Shown here: one piece after another, positions 1 to 7,904 of the stretch | Numbering within the stretch: position 1 is the stretch's first letter | Layout: the number at the start of each line of letters is the position of its first letter | Notes under the pieces: model-generated | Told to the model about the DNA's origin: nothing | Databases searched by the model: none | The model's input: the letters and a program-made list of their open reading frames with translations, nothing else | Source of the DNA: Agriterribacter humi | Lineage (GTDB): Bacteria > Bacteroidota > Bacteroidia > Chitinophagales > Chitinophagaceae | DNA: 64,000 nt | Assembly: GCF_009192765.1 (NCBI RefSeq) | Contig: NZ_VOHQ01000006.1 | Coordinates: 266,577-330,576, forward strand | Direction of reading: 5' to 3' | Program-made: the position numbers and the translations under genes

Positions 1-330
1 TGTATTACTTAGACCTGCATTTGAAATATTGGCAAGGGCCACATCTGCGTGGTGCTGATCCAGTTCAAGGGAAATCAACTGCCCGCCTTCCTGCAATGCT
101 CTTGCCAGCCAGATGGTACTGTACCCGCCCAGTGTGCCTATCTCTAATATTTTTTGGGGATTATTGAGTTTGGCCAGGATATGCAGGAACTTGCCCTGGT
201 TTTCGGAAATGCTGATGAGCGGAAGATCGCCGTCAATAATGGCTTGTTTGGTTTGTTGCAATGCATCATCTTCCTTTACAAACAAATTATTGATAAACTG
301 GTCTACTGCGCCAAAAATATTTGTATCCAT
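1..330 (-). CDS. O-methyltransferase, class I SAM-dependent (3' end outside window)
   Basis: The first 110 codons are visible; the gene runs off the left edge. Residues about 62-70 read KILEIGTLGGYS, the glycine-rich SAM-binding motif I of the caffeoyl-CoA O-methyltransferase-like family (methyltransferase family 3). LISLELDQHH follows and carries the acidic residue that normally contacts the SAM ribose. The start ATG lies 5 nt after the stop of the upstream DUF1080 gene, so the two are probably co-transcribed. The methyl acceptor cannot be told from the sequence. There is no signal peptide, so it is a cytoplasmic enzyme. Confidence 0.85.
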   Translation of the reverse strand, partial: MDTNIFGAVDQFINNLFVKEDDALQQTKQAIIDGDLPLISISENQGKFLHILAKLNNPQKILEIGTLGGYSTIWLARALQEGGQLISLELDQHHADVALANISNAGLSNT

Positions 331-335
331 ATTGA

Positions 336-1127
336 TTATTTCCTTTTTTTCCTGTACTGCTTTTCGAGGTTAATGATCTCCACCTTCCTGAATTCAACGG
401 GATGACTTTCGCTTTGCAGGGAAATATAACCGCTCTTCAAAAGTTGCCCGTCTTTCTTTACAGCAGGATCATAATGGCTTACACTACCGCCGCCTATTTG
501 TGGTTTTCGATATACCAGAACGGTATCTCCGTTTACAATTTGTTTTATCACTGAATCGCCCAATACCAGCACTTCAGCTCTTACCCATTCTTCATTGCGG
601 AAAGTTTTTGATTTGGAATTGATGCAATGTGGCGTAAACAGTTTTCCATCCATTTCTACATTGGTGCCCGGTGTACAAAGATTGCAGGTTGTTCTTTCGC
701 CGGTTGAATCGCCGCCCAGTAACTGATCTTCTATTGAAATAGGAAAATCCTGGTCTTTAAGCATGGTGGATGGCGGCTGGCAATGCAGCATAATGCCACT
801 GTTTTTATAAGCCCATCCCGGCCCGCCTTCAACCTGTTTGCCCACAAAACGATATTCAACCGCAAGCAAATAATACGAATAAGGTGTTTTATAAAAAATA
901 TGACCAAACTGGTTGTTGAATGCAGTATACTGGTCATAAGACACTACCATTTTCCCATCTTCAACGCGGAATGTGTTGCCGTAATTATCATTTAATTCAT
1001 GCCCGCTGATCTTAACTGTCCAGCCTTTCAGATCTTTGCCATTGAAGAGTTGCTTCCATTTTCTTTTGTCCTGGGCAAAAGAAGTGATGGTGAAAAGCGT
1101 GAAAAGTAATACCAATAAATTTTTCAT
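336..1127 (-). CDS. secreted DUF1080 (3-keto-disaccharide hydrolase-like) protein
   Basis: 263 residues with a clear N-terminal signal peptide (LLVLLFTLFTITSFAQ), so it is exported. The mature protein opens with WKQLFNGKDLKGW, the hallmark start of the DUF1080 beta-sandwich domain (laminin G/concanavalin-like fold), and continues through NSGIMLHCQ and EWVRAEVLV, which are also typical. Members of this family are very abundant in Bacteroidota, and some act on 3-keto-glycosides; which substrate this one uses is unknown. It lies 5 nt upstream of the O-methyltransferase gene in the same direction. Confidence 0.88.
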   Translation of the reverse strand: MKNLLVLLFTLFTITSFAQDKRKWKQLFNGKDLKGWTVKISGHELNDNYGNTFRVEDGKMVVSYDQYTAFNNQFGHIFYKTPYSYYLLAVEYRFVGKQVEGGPGWAYKNSGIMLHCQPPSTMLKDQDFPISIEDQLLGGDSTGERTTCNLCTPGTNVEMDGKLFTPHCINSKSKTFRNEEWVRAEVLVLGDSVIKQIVNGDTVLVYRKPQIGGGSVSHYDPAVKKDGQLLKSGYISLQSESHPVEFRKVEIINLEKQYRKKRK

Positions 1128-1313
1128 AAGTGCAAGATAATAAAAAGAGAGGATCGGCGGATACGGTAAGCTTGTTGAATAAGTATCCGGCAGCCGGAGC
1201 TTGATCCGCGTGTAACTGGAAATAAATGAAAATAACTTTGTGCCTCCTTGTCGCTTTGTCTACAGTGTTTCAAAACACAGGCATACTAATTGGCTGTAAT
1301 AAACAGGTTAATC

Positions 1314-2984
1314 TTATGCTTTTTTCAGGAATAATTTATTTGCCGGAACAAGTTGTTTGGGAATACCGGGACCTTTATAAAATACATCGAGCCAGTAACC
1401 GCCTGCCGCATTGAAAAATTCAACTTTTATTTTCTGCAGGCCTGCTTCTAATGTAATGTCGCCTGCCTCTTCTGTTACACCATGATCTCCATCATTGTTT
1501 ACCACTGCTTTATCATTGATGAACAATTTGCTGCCATCATCCGATTGAGTAGAAAAGCGGTATTCTCCGGGCTTATCAATTTGTATATAGCCATCGTACA
1601 CCAAACCAAAGGTTGAATTTCCTTTTTCCTGCAAAGGCGAGATTGTTTTTTCATCAACAGAAAATTCATAGCTGTTCCATTTTTTTGCCGGAGTAAGCTT
1701 TCCAAAAGCAGGGAGTTTTTTCCAGCCGCTGCCTTTAAAATAAGCAACAGTTAGGCCATTGTTTGTGCCCGGCTTAATCATTCTGAAATAAGCAACGCTC
1801 ACCCCGCTTTCATTGCCTTTGTTGTCAAAAGCTTTTGCCTGAACCACCGTAGTGCTGTCAATGCTAAAGGGTTCTTTGTATACAGGCGAGTTGCTGTCGG
1901 GAACGTCGCCGTTTAAGGTATAATGAATGACGCTGTTATCGGTAATCGCACTCATCTTAACCGTAGCCGGTTCATTAATATACAGTCCGCCGGCTTGCTG
2001 ATACAAATTCCTTTTAGGGAATATGGTAGGAGATGCAATTACCTCTTTTCCTTTCCATAAATTAGCCGGTTCCTCAAATCCTTCAAAAGCCGCTTTTATG
2101 GGGCGCCCGATCCATGCGTAGGGCGGTGTAAGGTTAAGCGCGAATGCGATAGTGGCGGCAAGGTCGTAAGTATATACCTGCTGCTGAATTTTATAGCCTT
2201 TCTTTATGTCTTTACCGTGAAGTATCATGGCAATCTCAGCTTCTTCCGGTGTAGGCCCGCCATGACCCTTGCCCATACCGCCATGGTCAGCGGTAACAAT
2301 AACCAATGTGTTTTCTTCAATACCGGTTTCTTTAATGGCTTTCAATACCTCACCTATTAATGAATCTGCTTTTGCCACTGCGGCATAGTATTGTGGTGTA
2401 CCATGACCATCGTGATGTCCTGCATGATCAACATGATCGAAATGCACGAATCCAAAAGTGGGTTTTTTGGTTTTGATATAGTTGATGAAATCCGCTGCTG
2501 TAGAGTCTTCCGTTGAAAAGTTTTTATCATAGTTCACGGCTTTCTTTTCAAACAATCTGCCGAAGCCGCTCCAGTGGTAAACCGCTCCAATTTCTGCATC
2601 GGGTTTTTGCTCCCGGATGATTCCGAAAATAGAAGGGAATATACCTTCTTCGCCCGCTACTATGGGGGGAAGCGTATGATCATCTCTTTCCCAGTCGTTA
2701 TTAATAATGCCATGTTGTTCAGGGCCGGCGCCCATGATCATGGAAGCCCAGTTCTGGCTACTGGCAGTAGTTAATACAGTGCGTACATTCCATTTTACAG
2801 CGCCACCGGCAATCATGCTGTCCATTACCGGTGTTGTGGCATTGCGTATGCCATCGGGACTCATGCCATCCACCCCAATTACGATAACATGTTCGATCCC
2901 TGCCGGGTAGCTTTCTGTTTTTTGAGTTTGACAGGAGACTAAAAAATAAATTGCGAATACATAAAGCAGGTTTTCCTTTCTCAT
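1314..2984 (-). CDS. alkaline phosphatase-superfamily phosphodiesterase lipoprotein with PA14 domain
   Basis: 556 residues. A lipoprotein signal ends in the lipobox FLVSC (Cys18). The catalytic domain is type I phosphodiesterase/nucleotide pyrophosphatase-like: IGVDGM (Asp39), a candidate Ser75 nucleophile in TASSQNW where many relatives have Thr, GPEQHGI, DHVDHAGH (about 183-190) and TADHGG (233-236), which supply the two-metal site. A chitobiase-type C-terminal domain (about 330-400, with VIHYTLNGDVPDSNSPVY) and a PA14 domain (about 415-550, with STQSDDGSKLFIND) follow, suggesting glycan binding at the cell surface. The substrate is unknown; a phospho- or sulfo-glycan is plausible. Confidence 0.87.
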   Translation of the reverse strand: MRKENLLYVFAIYFLVSCQTQKTESYPAGIEHVIVIGVDGMSPDGIRNATTPVMDSMIAGGAVKWNVRTVLTTASSQNWASMIMGAGPEQHGIINNDWERDDHTLPPIVAGEEGIFPSIFGIIREQKPDAEIGAVYHWSGFGRLFEKKAVNYDKNFSTEDSTAADFINYIKTKKPTFGFVHFDHVDHAGHHDGHGTPQYYAAVAKADSLIGEVLKAIKETGIEENTLVIVTADHGGMGKGHGGPTPEEAEIAMILHGKDIKKGYKIQQQVYTYDLAATIAFALNLTPPYAWIGRPIKAAFEGFEEPANLWKGKEVIASPTIFPKRNLYQQAGGLYINEPATVKMSAITDNSVIHYTLNGDVPDSNSPVYKEPFSIDSTTVVQAKAFDNKGNESGVSVAYFRMIKPGTNNGLTVAYFKGSGWKKLPAFGKLTPAKKWNSYEFSVDEKTISPLQEKGNSTFGLVYDGYIQIDKPGEYRFSTQSDDGSKLFINDKAVVNNDGDHGVTEEAGDITLEAGLQKIKVEFFNAAGGYWLDVFYKGPGIPKQLVPANKLFLKKA

Positions 2985-3060
2985 AAAATGATTTTAAAAT
3001 GATGTAGTGTGGGGTTTAATGCAGGTTTTGCAAAAGTGCGCTTGCTGTATAATCAAATTG

Positions 3061-3081
3061 TTAACAAAGGCTAATCAAAAG
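3061..3081 (-). promoter_or_regulatory. promoter-like box shared with the pdxJ upstream region
   Basis: Read on the minus strand this gives CTTTTG followed by TTAGCCTTTG, 77 nt before the phosphodiesterase ATG. The same 21-nt block, 19 of 21 identical, lies at 24361-24381 upstream of pdxJ in the same relation to the gene. The TTTG elements fit Bacteroidota -33/-7 promoters only loosely. Confidence 0.35.
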
Positions 3082-3128
3082 GTTAAGTAATATTAAAGAT
3101 AGAAAAAGAATTTAAAATGGCGATACCA

Positions 3129-3800
3129 TTATTTTTCTTTGGCAGATGGAGAAATATTTACTGGAATTTCCTGCTGCAGCCGGTGTATGTTGAGGATGGT
3201 AACGGGAGGAATAAAGCGTTGATTATCTTCAGGTTGCCGATAGATTTTCATTACTGTTTCCATACCTTCCACTACTGCGCCAAAAGCCGAGTAACCCTTC
3301 TCATCCGCATTATTTTTGCCTCCGTAATCAAAACCGGGTTCATCTTCCACACAAATAAAAAATTCCGATGTGGCAGTTCCCGGTTCGTTTCTTGCCATTG
3401 AAATGACTCCCCTTGTATGAAGTATTCCGGTTTGATTGGTAGGCTCATGCGGAATAGGATTGAATTTACTTTTCAAATCGGGATTGGATTGCCATATACC
3501 TCCCTGTATCAGGTGAGAATGGAGTGCCCCGGTTACCTGGTTATCATTGCGTAACACCCGATAGAACGAACAATTATCAAAGTAGCCCGAATCAATATTC
3601 CTGAGAAATGCTGACACTGTAGCCGGCGCTTTTTGCGGATACAATGCTACTGTTATATTGCCAAACTTTGTTTCAATCACCACCACCGGGTTATTGTACT
3701 TTTTTTGAGAAGCACAACCAGCAATTCCTCCACACACTATTATTGGAGCTATCCAATAAACAAAGCATATTTCTCTCAAACGGAAATACCTGTCTTTCAT
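3129..3800 (-). CDS. cyclophilin-type peptidyl-prolyl cis-trans isomerase, lipoprotein
   Basis: 223 residues from the ATG at 3800. An in-frame TTG 27 nt further upstream is possible, but this start places a charged n-region directly before the hydrophobic stretch. The lipobox is GIAGC, so the protein is probably anchored in an envelope membrane and assists folding in the periplasm. The isomerase domain starts at VVIETKFGNITVALYP and contains FYRV, LIQGG, GVISMAR and SEFFICVED, the usual cyclophilin core; FGAVVEGM is near the end. It does not overlap its neighbours and has no obvious operon partner. Confidence 0.9.
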   Translation of the reverse strand: MKDRYFRLREICFVYWIAPIIVCGGIAGCASQKKYNNPVVVIETKFGNITVALYPQKAPATVSAFLRNIDSGYFDNCSFYRVLRNDNQVTGALHSHLIQGGIWQSNPDLKSKFNPIPHEPTNQTGILHTRGVISMARNEPGTATSEFFICVEDEPGFDYGGKNNADEKGYSAFGAVVEGMETVMKIYRQPEDNQRFIPPVTILNIHRLQQEIPVNISPSAKEK

Positions 3801-3841
3801 GCAGACAAATGTATTGCCTTTTACCAATACTATTGCTGCTG

Positions 3842-4235
3842 CACTTTGGCAGGATTGCTAATAATATTGAACCAGTCGGGAAAGCGCATTTTGTGGAACC
3901 CGGCTATTGGATCACAGATGAAACTTTTCTTGCCCGCCTGTCCGGTAGGCAGGCGACGCTCCCTGTCTACCGGACAGGCAGACGTTTATCCGCATCGCAC
4001 GGATTATTATGAAAAGAGTTTCACTCAATATGAAACAGGAAAATTTGTGAACGAATACAATGGAATTGCTAATGTGTTTCAAAGTTTTTACGCAATGGAT
4101 TCGGATGGTCAGGAAGCAAAAGGAATGGCAAGTTGCCAACTTGTTTATTTTGATGACTGTTGGTGGATTTCCGATGTCTTGTGGACAACAAACACAAACG
4201 GGATTCCGATTCCCCAAAATATTTTAAAAAATAAT
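3842..4235 (+). pseudogene. NTF2-like (SnoaL/DUF4440-type) protein remnant, frameshifted by a palindromic repeat
   Basis: Two pieces of protein-like sequence lie in different frames. In one frame 3842-3931 reads NNIEPVGKAHFVEPGYWITD. In another, 4000-4235 reads TDYYEKSFTQYETGKFVNEY, then NVFQSFYAM and CWWISDVLWT, which looks like the C-terminal half of a nuclear-transport-factor-2-like domain. Between them sits a GC-rich palindromic repeat (3937-3978) that shifts the frame. No start codon and signal can be assigned, so it is a decayed gene. The family call is from overall resemblance only. Confidence 0.55.
3937..3978. repeat. GC-rich inverted repeat, GCCTGCC/GGCAGGC family
   Basis: A perfect 12-bp inverted repeat, CCTGTCCGGTAG at 3937-3948 and its complement at 3967-3978, encloses 18 nt that contain GCAGGC. 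It interrupts the NTF2-like remnant. Related palindromes occur at 4289-4347, 28784-28806 and 40629-40687. Confidence 0.75.
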
Positions 4236-4288
4236 GTTACTGTTGGAATTGGACAGGTACTTCGGCAGGCGGATTTTAATTTTGAAAT

Positions 4289-4347
4289 TTATCCGCCCCG
4301 GCGGACAGGCCTGCCTGCCGGTAGGCAAGTTTGGTTCTTGTTATTTG
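4289..4347 (+). repeat. 59-nt dispersed palindromic element, copy 1
   Basis: Contains CGGACAGGCCTGCCTGCCGG with a following GTAGGC, and a tail beginning AAGTTTGGTTCTTG. The reverse-strand block at 40629-40687 matches at 57 of 59 positions. It lies in the gap between the NTF2-like remnant and the end of the HGSNAT-like gene. Confidence 0.85.
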
Positions 4348-4405
4348 CTATTTGGTTCTTTGTATTCCCACGGATTTCGTGCTTTACTCTTCGTGCTTTC
4401 CACTC

Positions 4406-5494
4406 CTACAATCTAAAAAATATCTTTTTCTTATATAAAAAATAACACAGCCCCCATTCCAATCCAAAAATGGTGAGACAGGTAACCAGGTCCATCAAAA
4501 AACCGGGGAAATGCGCCATGCCCATCAATCCATTGGTAACGGCGGCAACATAATCGTTAAACCACCTGTGCCCTACAATTTCAAAGAACAAATAAATAAA
4601 AATGGAATTCATGCCCACCACTGTAAAAAATAAAAGATGCTTGCGGTGGTTACGCATATCAATCCACCAGTAACAGGCGGCTAAGGCCAGCAGGCACCAG
4701 CCTAATGAAGCCAGTGTAAAAGAAGTGGTGGCAATGCGTTTAATTATAGGCGTTATGTGCAGCCAGTCTAAACCAAAGCCTGCTATCAAACAAATAATAC
4801 CCCATAGTAATAACGGTTTTACTTTTTTTGCATGTTCACTCAGTAGTAATTTGCCCGCCAATGCTCCGGCAATGGTATGTACGGCTGTAGGAATACAATT
4901 GATGGCCACCCATCCGCCGCCGTTAATTTTATTCATTAATAAAAGATCAACATAATTGCCAAAGTTGTGCTGGTCTGTAAATGGCTGGTCAAAGCCCGGT
5001 ACGTTGGTAAAGCGGTACAATATTTCTGTAAGCAACAATATGCCAACACATATGATCATTTGAGTGCTGATGCTGAACCTGAAGATCAAAAAAGCCACAA
5101 GCAGTGTAAAAGAGAGTTGTGTTAGTACATCCCAAAGTTCAAACGAAAGACCGGTTTTTCTTACGGCATAATCCAAAACACCCCAGAAAAAAAGCCATCC
5201 GCTTCTTTTCAATGCCTTGCGAAACGATTGCGACCAGGGAACGCCATTCTGCTGTTGTTTATGCAGGGAATAGGCCATTGCTGTACCGGCAATAAACATA
5301 AAACCCGGTTGAATCAGGTCCCAGAACCGAAGTCCGTTCCATTGATGATGATCAAACTGTATGGTTATATTGTGCCACCAGCTTCCTTCGGCAGCACCAT
5401 TCAATACATGGTATAATCCTGCGGCTTCCAGCGCTAATAATACCATAATCAAACCGCGGAGGAAGTCGAGCGAGAGCAATCTTTTTTGAACCAT
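4406..5494 (-). CDS. HGSNAT/YeiB-like multi-pass membrane protein (DUF5009-type)
   Basis: 362 residues with about ten hydrophobic segments. It opens with RLLSLDFLRGLIM, the diagnostic start of the acyltransferase-like membrane family that includes heparan-alpha-glucosaminide N-acetyltransferase and DUF5009 proteins. RFWDLIQPGFMFIAGTAMAYS and GMNSIFIYLFFE are conserved family blocks. The known eukaryotic member acetylates glucosamine across a membrane; a role in envelope or scavenged glycan acetylation is inferred. Its upstream region faces the trp leader, so the two are divergently transcribed. Confidence 0.8.
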   Translation of the reverse strand: MVQKRLLSLDFLRGLIMVLLALEAAGLYHVLNGAAEGSWWHNITIQFDHHQWNGLRFWDLIQPGFMFIAGTAMAYSLHKQQQNGVPWSQSFRKALKRSGWLFFWGVLDYAVRKTGLSFELWDVLTQLSFTLLVAFLIFRFSISTQMIICVGILLLTEILYRFTNVPGFDQPFTDQHNFGNYVDLLLMNKINGGGWVAINCIPTAVHTIAGALAGKLLLSEHAKKVKPLLLWGIICLIAGFGLDWLHITPIIKRIATTSFTLASLGWCLLALAACYWWIDMRNHRKHLLFFTVVGMNSIFIYLFFEIVGHRWFNDYVAAVTNGLMGMAHFPGFLMDLVTCLTIFGLEWGLCYFLYKKKIFFRL

Positions 5495-5591
5495 TGGAAA
5501 AAAAGCGTTAGGGGATGATTGAGAATAATTCTGAAAAACTAAGTCAAAATTTTTTTTTTAACAAAAAAGCATAGACATTTGTGCCTCAATC

Positions 5592-5651
5592 ATGAAAAAT
5601 AATACAAATAAATACTGGTGGTGGCATACAAACTCTCTGTGGGGCTTGTAA
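5592..5651 (+). CDS. trpL: trp operon leader peptide
   Basis: A 19-codon ORF reading MKNNTNKYWWWHTNSLWGL then TAA. Four of 19 residues are Trp, three of them consecutive (codons at 5616-5624), and the fourth codon (5640-5642) lies in the 5' arm of the antiterminator. It ends 84 nt before trpE and precedes a strong intrinsic terminator. Ribosome stalling at the Trp codons when charged tRNA-Trp is scarce would decide which RNA hairpin forms. There is no Shine-Dalgarno sequence, as is usual in this phylum. Confidence 0.93.
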   Translation: MKNNTNKYWWWHTNSLWGL

Positions 5652-5692
5652 TGCTGTTATCGTATTTTAGTATATTACAATATTCAGGCCCC
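5641..5692 (+). promoter_or_regulatory. trp attenuator, antiterminator hairpin
   Basis: GGGGC (5641-5645) can pair with GCCCC (5688-5692), and TTGTAAT (5646-5652) pairs with ATTACAA (5674-5680), with a 7-nt bulge on the 3' side. This uses up the 5' arm of the terminator. A ribosome at the leader stop codon (5649-5651) would cover the left arm and force termination; one stalled at the Trp triplet would leave it free. Confidence 0.85.
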
Positions 5693-5713
5693 GGTAATCA
5701 CCGGGGTTTTTTT
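5689..5713 (+). terminator. trp attenuator, intrinsic terminator
   Basis: CCCCGGT (5689-5695), loop AATC, ACCGGGG (5700-5706) and then seven T residues (5707-5713). It is a perfect 7-bp GC-rich stem followed directly by a T-run, 23 nt before the trpE start. Confidence 0.95.
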
Positions 5714-5735
5714 ATGAAAATGGAATAAGGCAGTT

Positions 5736-7172
5736 ATGAAGAAAGTTGAAATAAAAACGCAGTTCAAAAAAATGCTTTCCGATGTGTATACGCCGGTGGG
5801 CATATACTTAAGGGTGAGAGACCGTTTCCGCGATACCATTTTGCTGGAAAGTACCGACTATCATGCCGCGGAAAATAGTTTTTCCTTTATCTGTATCAAT
5901 GCCATTGCCGGTATGGAAATTACCAGCCAGCGGTCCATTGAGTTTAAGTTACCGGGACAAAAGCCGGAACGGCTGCCGGTAAATGATCCCGCCGAAGTGC
6001 CCGCTATGCTGTGGAATTTTATGCAGCGCTTTGATGTGGAGCAGTCGCCGGATAAAATCGTTGCTGCCGTTCAGGGGTTATATGGATATGCTACTTTTGA
6101 TGCTGTTCAGTTTTTTGATACCATTACTTTTTCCGATCGCCACTCACCGGACGCTTCAGATCATTCGCCATTTGCAGCCATACCGCTCATGCGTTATCGC
6201 TTATACCAGTACGTTATCGCCATCAATCATTTTAAAAATGAAATGTACATCTGCGAGAATATTATTCCCGGATTGGCCAGTGATATGGAAATGGTGGAAT
6301 CGCTGATCAGGAGTAAGGATGTGCCGGTATTCCCATTCAGTGCAAACGGTGCGGAAACGTCCAACATGACAGATGAAGCTTACCGGCAAATGGTGGAGAA
6401 AGGGATACAAAGCTGTTACCGCGGGGATGTATTTCAGATTGTGCTGAGCAGGCGTTTTGCCCAGGGCTTTACAGGCGATGAATTTAATGTGTACCGCGCC
6501 CTGCGGAATATAAACCCCTCGCCCTATCTTTTTTATTTTGATTACGGCGATTATAAGCTCATGGGCTCATCTCCCGAAAGCCAGTTGATCATAAAGAACG
6601 GGAAAGCGGTGGTACATCCAATAGCAGGCACATTCAAAAGAACCGGCGATGATGAAACGGATCAGAAAATGGCGGAGCAATTATTACTTGATGCCAAGGA
6701 AAACGCAGAACACGTGATGCTGGTTGACCTGGCCCGAAACGACCTGAGCCGGCTTTGTGATGAAGTGAAAGTGAAGCATTACCGGCAGGTACAATATTAT
6801 TCGCATGTTATTCATTTGGTGAGTGAAGTCAACGGCAATGTAAAACCGGGAACCAATCCTTTTCATTTACTGGCTGCCACTTTCCCGGCGGGCACTTTAA
6901 GCGGTGCGCCCAAATTTAAAGCCATGCAGCTAATTGATGCATACGAGCCTACTTCGCGCAGCTACTATGGAGGAGCCATTGGCTTTGTGGGTTTTAACGG
7001 CAGTTGCAATCATGCCATTATGATCCGCACTTTTTTAAGCAGGAACAATACGCTGATTTCACAGGCGGGAGCAGGTATAGTGGCTGCATCTAAGCCCGAA
7101 AGTGAATTGCAGGAAGTGAATAATAAATTGAACGCATTGAAAAAAGCCGTGGAGCTTGCGGAGCGGATTTGA
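5736..7172 (+). CDS. trpE: anthranilate synthase component I
   Basis: 478 residues. Converts chorismate and ammonia to anthranilate, the first committed step to tryptophan. The N-terminal LLES motif (residues 36-39) is the tryptophan feedback-inhibition site. The chorismate-binding core contains GTFKRTGDDE, LVDLARND, TFPAGTLSGAPK and YYGGAIGF, all expected in active TrpE. It is the first structural gene after the attenuator. The protein is therefore predicted to be controlled both by attenuation and by end-product inhibition. Its amidotransferase partner, trpG, follows after 91 nt. Confidence 0.97.
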   Translation: MKKVEIKTQFKKMLSDVYTPVGIYLRVRDRFRDTILLESTDYHAAENSFSFICINAIAGMEITSQRSIEFKLPGQKPERLPVNDPAEVPAMLWNFMQRFDVEQSPDKIVAAVQGLYGYATFDAVQFFDTITFSDRHSPDASDHSPFAAIPLMRYRLYQYVIAINHFKNEMYICENIIPGLASDMEMVESLIRSKDVPVFPFSANGAETSNMTDEAYRQMVEKGIQSCYRGDVFQIVLSRRFAQGFTGDEFNVYRALRNINPSPYLFYFDYGDYKLMGSSPESQLIIKNGKAVVHPIAGTFKRTGDDETDQKMAEQLLLDAKENAEHVMLVDLARNDLSRLCDEVKVKHYRQVQYYSHVIHLVSEVNGNVKPGTNPFHLLAATFPAGTLSGAPKFKAMQLIDAYEPTSRSYYGGAIGFVGFNGSCNHAIMIRTFLSRNNTLISQAGAGIVAASKPESELQEVNNKLNALKKAVELAERI

Positions 7173-7263
7173 GTAGATATAGGTTACAGGGTACAAGTTA
7201 CAGAGTAAGGAATGTAGCAGCGGGCACAACAAACAATAAACCACAAATCACAAACAAACAAGT

Positions 7264-7857
7264 ATGAAAATATTGGTTTTTGATAATTATGATTCCTTTA
7301 CCTATAACCTGGTGCACCTGGTAGAAAAGATATTGCATCAGAAAATAGATGTGTACCGGAATGACCAGATCAGTCTTGATAAAGTGAATGAATACGATAA
7401 GATCATTCTTTCGCCGGGACCCGGATTACCCGGGGAGGCGGGATTGTTATTACCATTGATCAGGCAGTATGCGTCTTCGAAATCTATACTGGGCGTATGT
7501 CTGGGTCACCAGGCCATTGCTGAGGCTTTTGAAGGTAAGTTAATAAATTTAAGCACGGTATATCATGGGGTGGCAACGCCCGTTACATTGTTTAATGATA
7601 AGCAGCCTGAACTGTTTGCAGGCCTTTCTGCCACGATTGAAGTAGGCAGGTATCATAGCTGGATAGTAGGCGATGATGGTTTTCCTGAGCAACTGGAAGT
7701 AACGGCAAGAGACGAAAACAATTATATAATGGCATTAAAGCATAAGCAATATGATGTACAGGGAGTTCAGTTTCACCCCGAAAGTGTATTAACCCCCGAT
7801 GGGGAAAAGATCATGCGAAACTGGTTAAGTTCATCCATGAGTATAAAGAGTAAATAG
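7264..7857 (+). CDS. trpG: anthranilate synthase component II (glutamine amidotransferase)
   Basis: 197 residues, a class I glutamine amidotransferase that feeds ammonia to TrpE. It shows FDNYDSFTYNL at the N-terminus, the oxyanion loop SPGPGLP, the nucleophile elbow GVCLGHQ and the His/Glu pair in FHPES. The preceding 80 nt carry degenerate ACAAA-type repeats (from 7230: AAACCACAAATCACAAAC), typical of the intergenic filler in this window. In some bacteria TrpG also serves p-aminobenzoate synthesis; nothing here shows that. Confidence 0.97.
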   Translation: MKILVFDNYDSFTYNLVHLVEKILHQKIDVYRNDQISLDKVNEYDKIILSPGPGLPGEAGLLLPLIRQYASSKSILGVCLGHQAIAEAFEGKLINLSTVYHGVATPVTLFNDKQPELFAGLSATIEVGRYHSWIVGDDGFPEQLEVTARDENNYIMALKHKQYDVQGVQFHPESVLTPDGEKIMRNWLSSSMSIKSK

Positions 7858-7904
7858 TATAAACTTGATTCCACAATCAAAAATTTCCTTTTAGGGATAA
7901 GGAT

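Noticed and set aside
1233..1240. TAACTTTG, a perfect -7-like box on the plus strand
   Set aside because: No plus-strand gene follows for over 4 kb, so it is taken as chance.
3633..4445. A 270-codon open frame on the plus strand
   Set aside because: Its first third is antisense to the cyclophilin gene and its end is translated repeat DNA; only the middle is protein-like. It is treated as a pseudogene.
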